From contig WGMU01000018.1 of the NCBI GenBank assembly GCA_016124895.1, forward strand, positions 107,446 through 171,445: a stretch of DNA of 64,000 nt. The letters run 5' to 3'. The stretch's first letter is position 1; each line of letters opens with the position of its first letter. Below the pieces are notes generated by a model that worked only from the letters and a program-made list of their open reading frames with translations, was not told the DNA's origin and ran no database searches. This DNA is from a bacterium. Its GTDB lineage: Bacteria; Planctomycetota; Planctomycetia; Planctomycetales; Planctomycetaceae. Positions 63,289-64,000 of the stretch are shown here, piece by piece. Both the position numbers and the translations under genes were made by a program.

Positions 63289-64000
63289 GCCTTCGTCGGC
63301 GGTGAACCTCATCTGCTTCGCCAGTTCGCGAGTGCGTTCGACGAGTTCCTCGTCAAACGGAATGACGACTCGCCGCCGGGACTCGATGAAGTACAACACG
63401 CCTTCGTGTGAATCGAAGCCGTTCTCCCGCAGGATGAGCCCTTGAGCACAGAGCTGGACACGCTCCGGTTCGTAGGCGCCTTCCGGGACGTCGGGGACTC
63501 GCCCCCGTTTGTAGTCAACAGGCGTCGCGACGTTGCCATCGAGTTCCAGCAGATCGAGCTTGGCAATCAGCCCTTCTTCCGGAGCCGACAGCGTCAGCGA
63601 CCGCGCGTGAATCGGCTCAGATGCGACTTCAGAAGACGGTGCCGCCAGTTTGTGATGAGGTTCCTCGGTGGCGGTTGCGTTATCCGGCTTCTCATCGCCA
63701 GTCGAGCGCACCGCTCGATCGGTCGGTGTCTGTTCGACCGCCTGCTTCTGTCCGTCAGGAACCGAACCACGCGACGGCTGATCAACCACGCGATGCCCGA
63801 ACGAGCCCTGATGCGTTTCCAGATTGTCCGCCCACTCACCCTGCACCCATTCGAGATAGCACAGCCGCGGGCAGTATGCGAACTCGTTGAGCATTCGTGC
63901 GGGAATAAGGTCCGGCACCTCAAAGTGAGTCTCGTCAGGCCGACCGATCGCCGACGCCTCAGAGCCGAGAGTCGCCACAGTTGTGGGGGCATCCTGTGCC
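63271..64000 (-). CDS. Truncated Cas4 domain (Cas4-Cas1 fusion type), 5' end beyond window
   Basis: At least 243 codons; the frame stays open to the right edge, so the start may be outside (a GTG at 63978 is possible). After an N-terminal lead, VPDLIPARMLNEFAYCPRLC and then YLEWVQGEWADN is the signature of Cas4 fused to Cas1 (type I-U/I-G, V-B and relatives), with the Fe-S cysteine in AYCPRL. The RecB-like nuclease core follows: EGLIAKLDLLELDGNVATPV, DYKRGRVPDVPEGAYEPERV, QLCAQGLILRENGF. The frame then ends at ELAKQMRFTADEG-VTSTL: the expected 'PPPL...PKCxxCSLxxxC' cysteine cluster and the whole Cas1 part are gone, replaced by transposase sequence. A long low-complexity insert (about residues 75-150) separates the N-terminal and nuclease parts. 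Likely inactive in spacer acquisition. Confidence 0.8.
   Translation of the reverse strand, partial: AQDAPTTVATLGSEASAIGRPDETHFEVPDLIPARMLNEFAYCPRLCYLEWVQGEWADNLETHQGSFGHRVVDQPSRGSVPDGQKQAVEQTPTDRAVRSTGDEKPDNATATEEPHHKLAAPSSEVASEPIHARSLTLSAPEEGLIAKLDLLELDGNVATPVDYKRGRVPDVPEGAYEPERVQLCAQGLILRENGFDSHEGVLYFIESRRRVVIPFDEELVERTRELAKQMRFTADEGVTSTL

Overview
The window looks like chromosome from a planctomycete (class Planctomycetia), GC-rich and packed with genes on both strands. This is inferred from gene content: exported proteins with STN/secretin-like modules and glycine-rich stretches, an N-terminal 'LEQRTYLSA' motif on a giant exported RTX protein, a formylglycine sulfatase, a Ser/Thr kinase with a C-terminal membrane anchor, a flotillin-like FloA, a K+-dependent membrane pyrophosphatase type, and small exported families of unknown function. 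No tRNA, rRNA or CRISPR array was found.

Layout. 1-3.2 kb (minus): a PadR-type regulator followed by two tandem paralogues that join a PadR-associated HAAS-like cytoplasmic domain, one membrane segment and STN/secretin-like repeats. 3.8-13.4 kb (plus): a complete recC-recB-recD operon joined by 4- and 1-base overlaps; recC and recB each carry an in-frame palindromic repeat. 13.5-18.4 kb (minus): an exported Cys/Val/Gln-rich protein, then an ECF sigma / anti-sigma pair with a downstream exported protein. 18.8-23.2 kb (plus): glycogen debranching enzyme and a Rep-like helicase. 23.3-24.6 kb (minus): DinB-like protein and hisH. 24.9-28.6 kb (plus): two exported proteins, a prenyltransferase-repeat protein and a CxxCxxCC (YkgJ-like) protein. 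28.7-32.9 kb (minus): sulfatase, a membrane protein with a DUF5658-like tail, and a DUF1445/D-glutamate cyclase-like protein. 33-38.5 kb: Ser/Thr kinase, zinc-ribbon membrane protein, PilT, hisF and a NupC-type nucleoside transporter. 38.7-44.8 kb (minus): a 2,014-residue secretin with repeated N-terminal helical units. 45.9-48.9 kb (plus): a small basic protein that seems to use an AUC start, a cold-shock protein, a zinc-ribbon protein overlapping floA, and a YugP-like metallopeptidase. 49.1-53.9 kb (minus): a 1,594-residue RTX adhesin/protease-like protein. 54.4-62.2 kb (minus): argS, rsfS, the pyrophosphatase and fusA. The right end holds a frameshifted transposase tail fused to a truncated Cas4 domain of the Cas4-Cas1 type, the scar of a CRISPR adaptation locus.

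How the genes work together. RecBCD and the Rep-like helicase serve double-strand break repair and replication restart. HisH and HisF are the two halves of imidazole glycerol phosphate synthase but are encoded 12 kb apart. ArgS, RsfS, EF-G and the cold-shock protein belong to translation. PilT and the large secretin suggest type IV pilus or secretion functions, although they are not in one operon. Several perfect inverted repeats (17-34 bp arms) are scattered between and inside genes and belong to at least three REP-like families.
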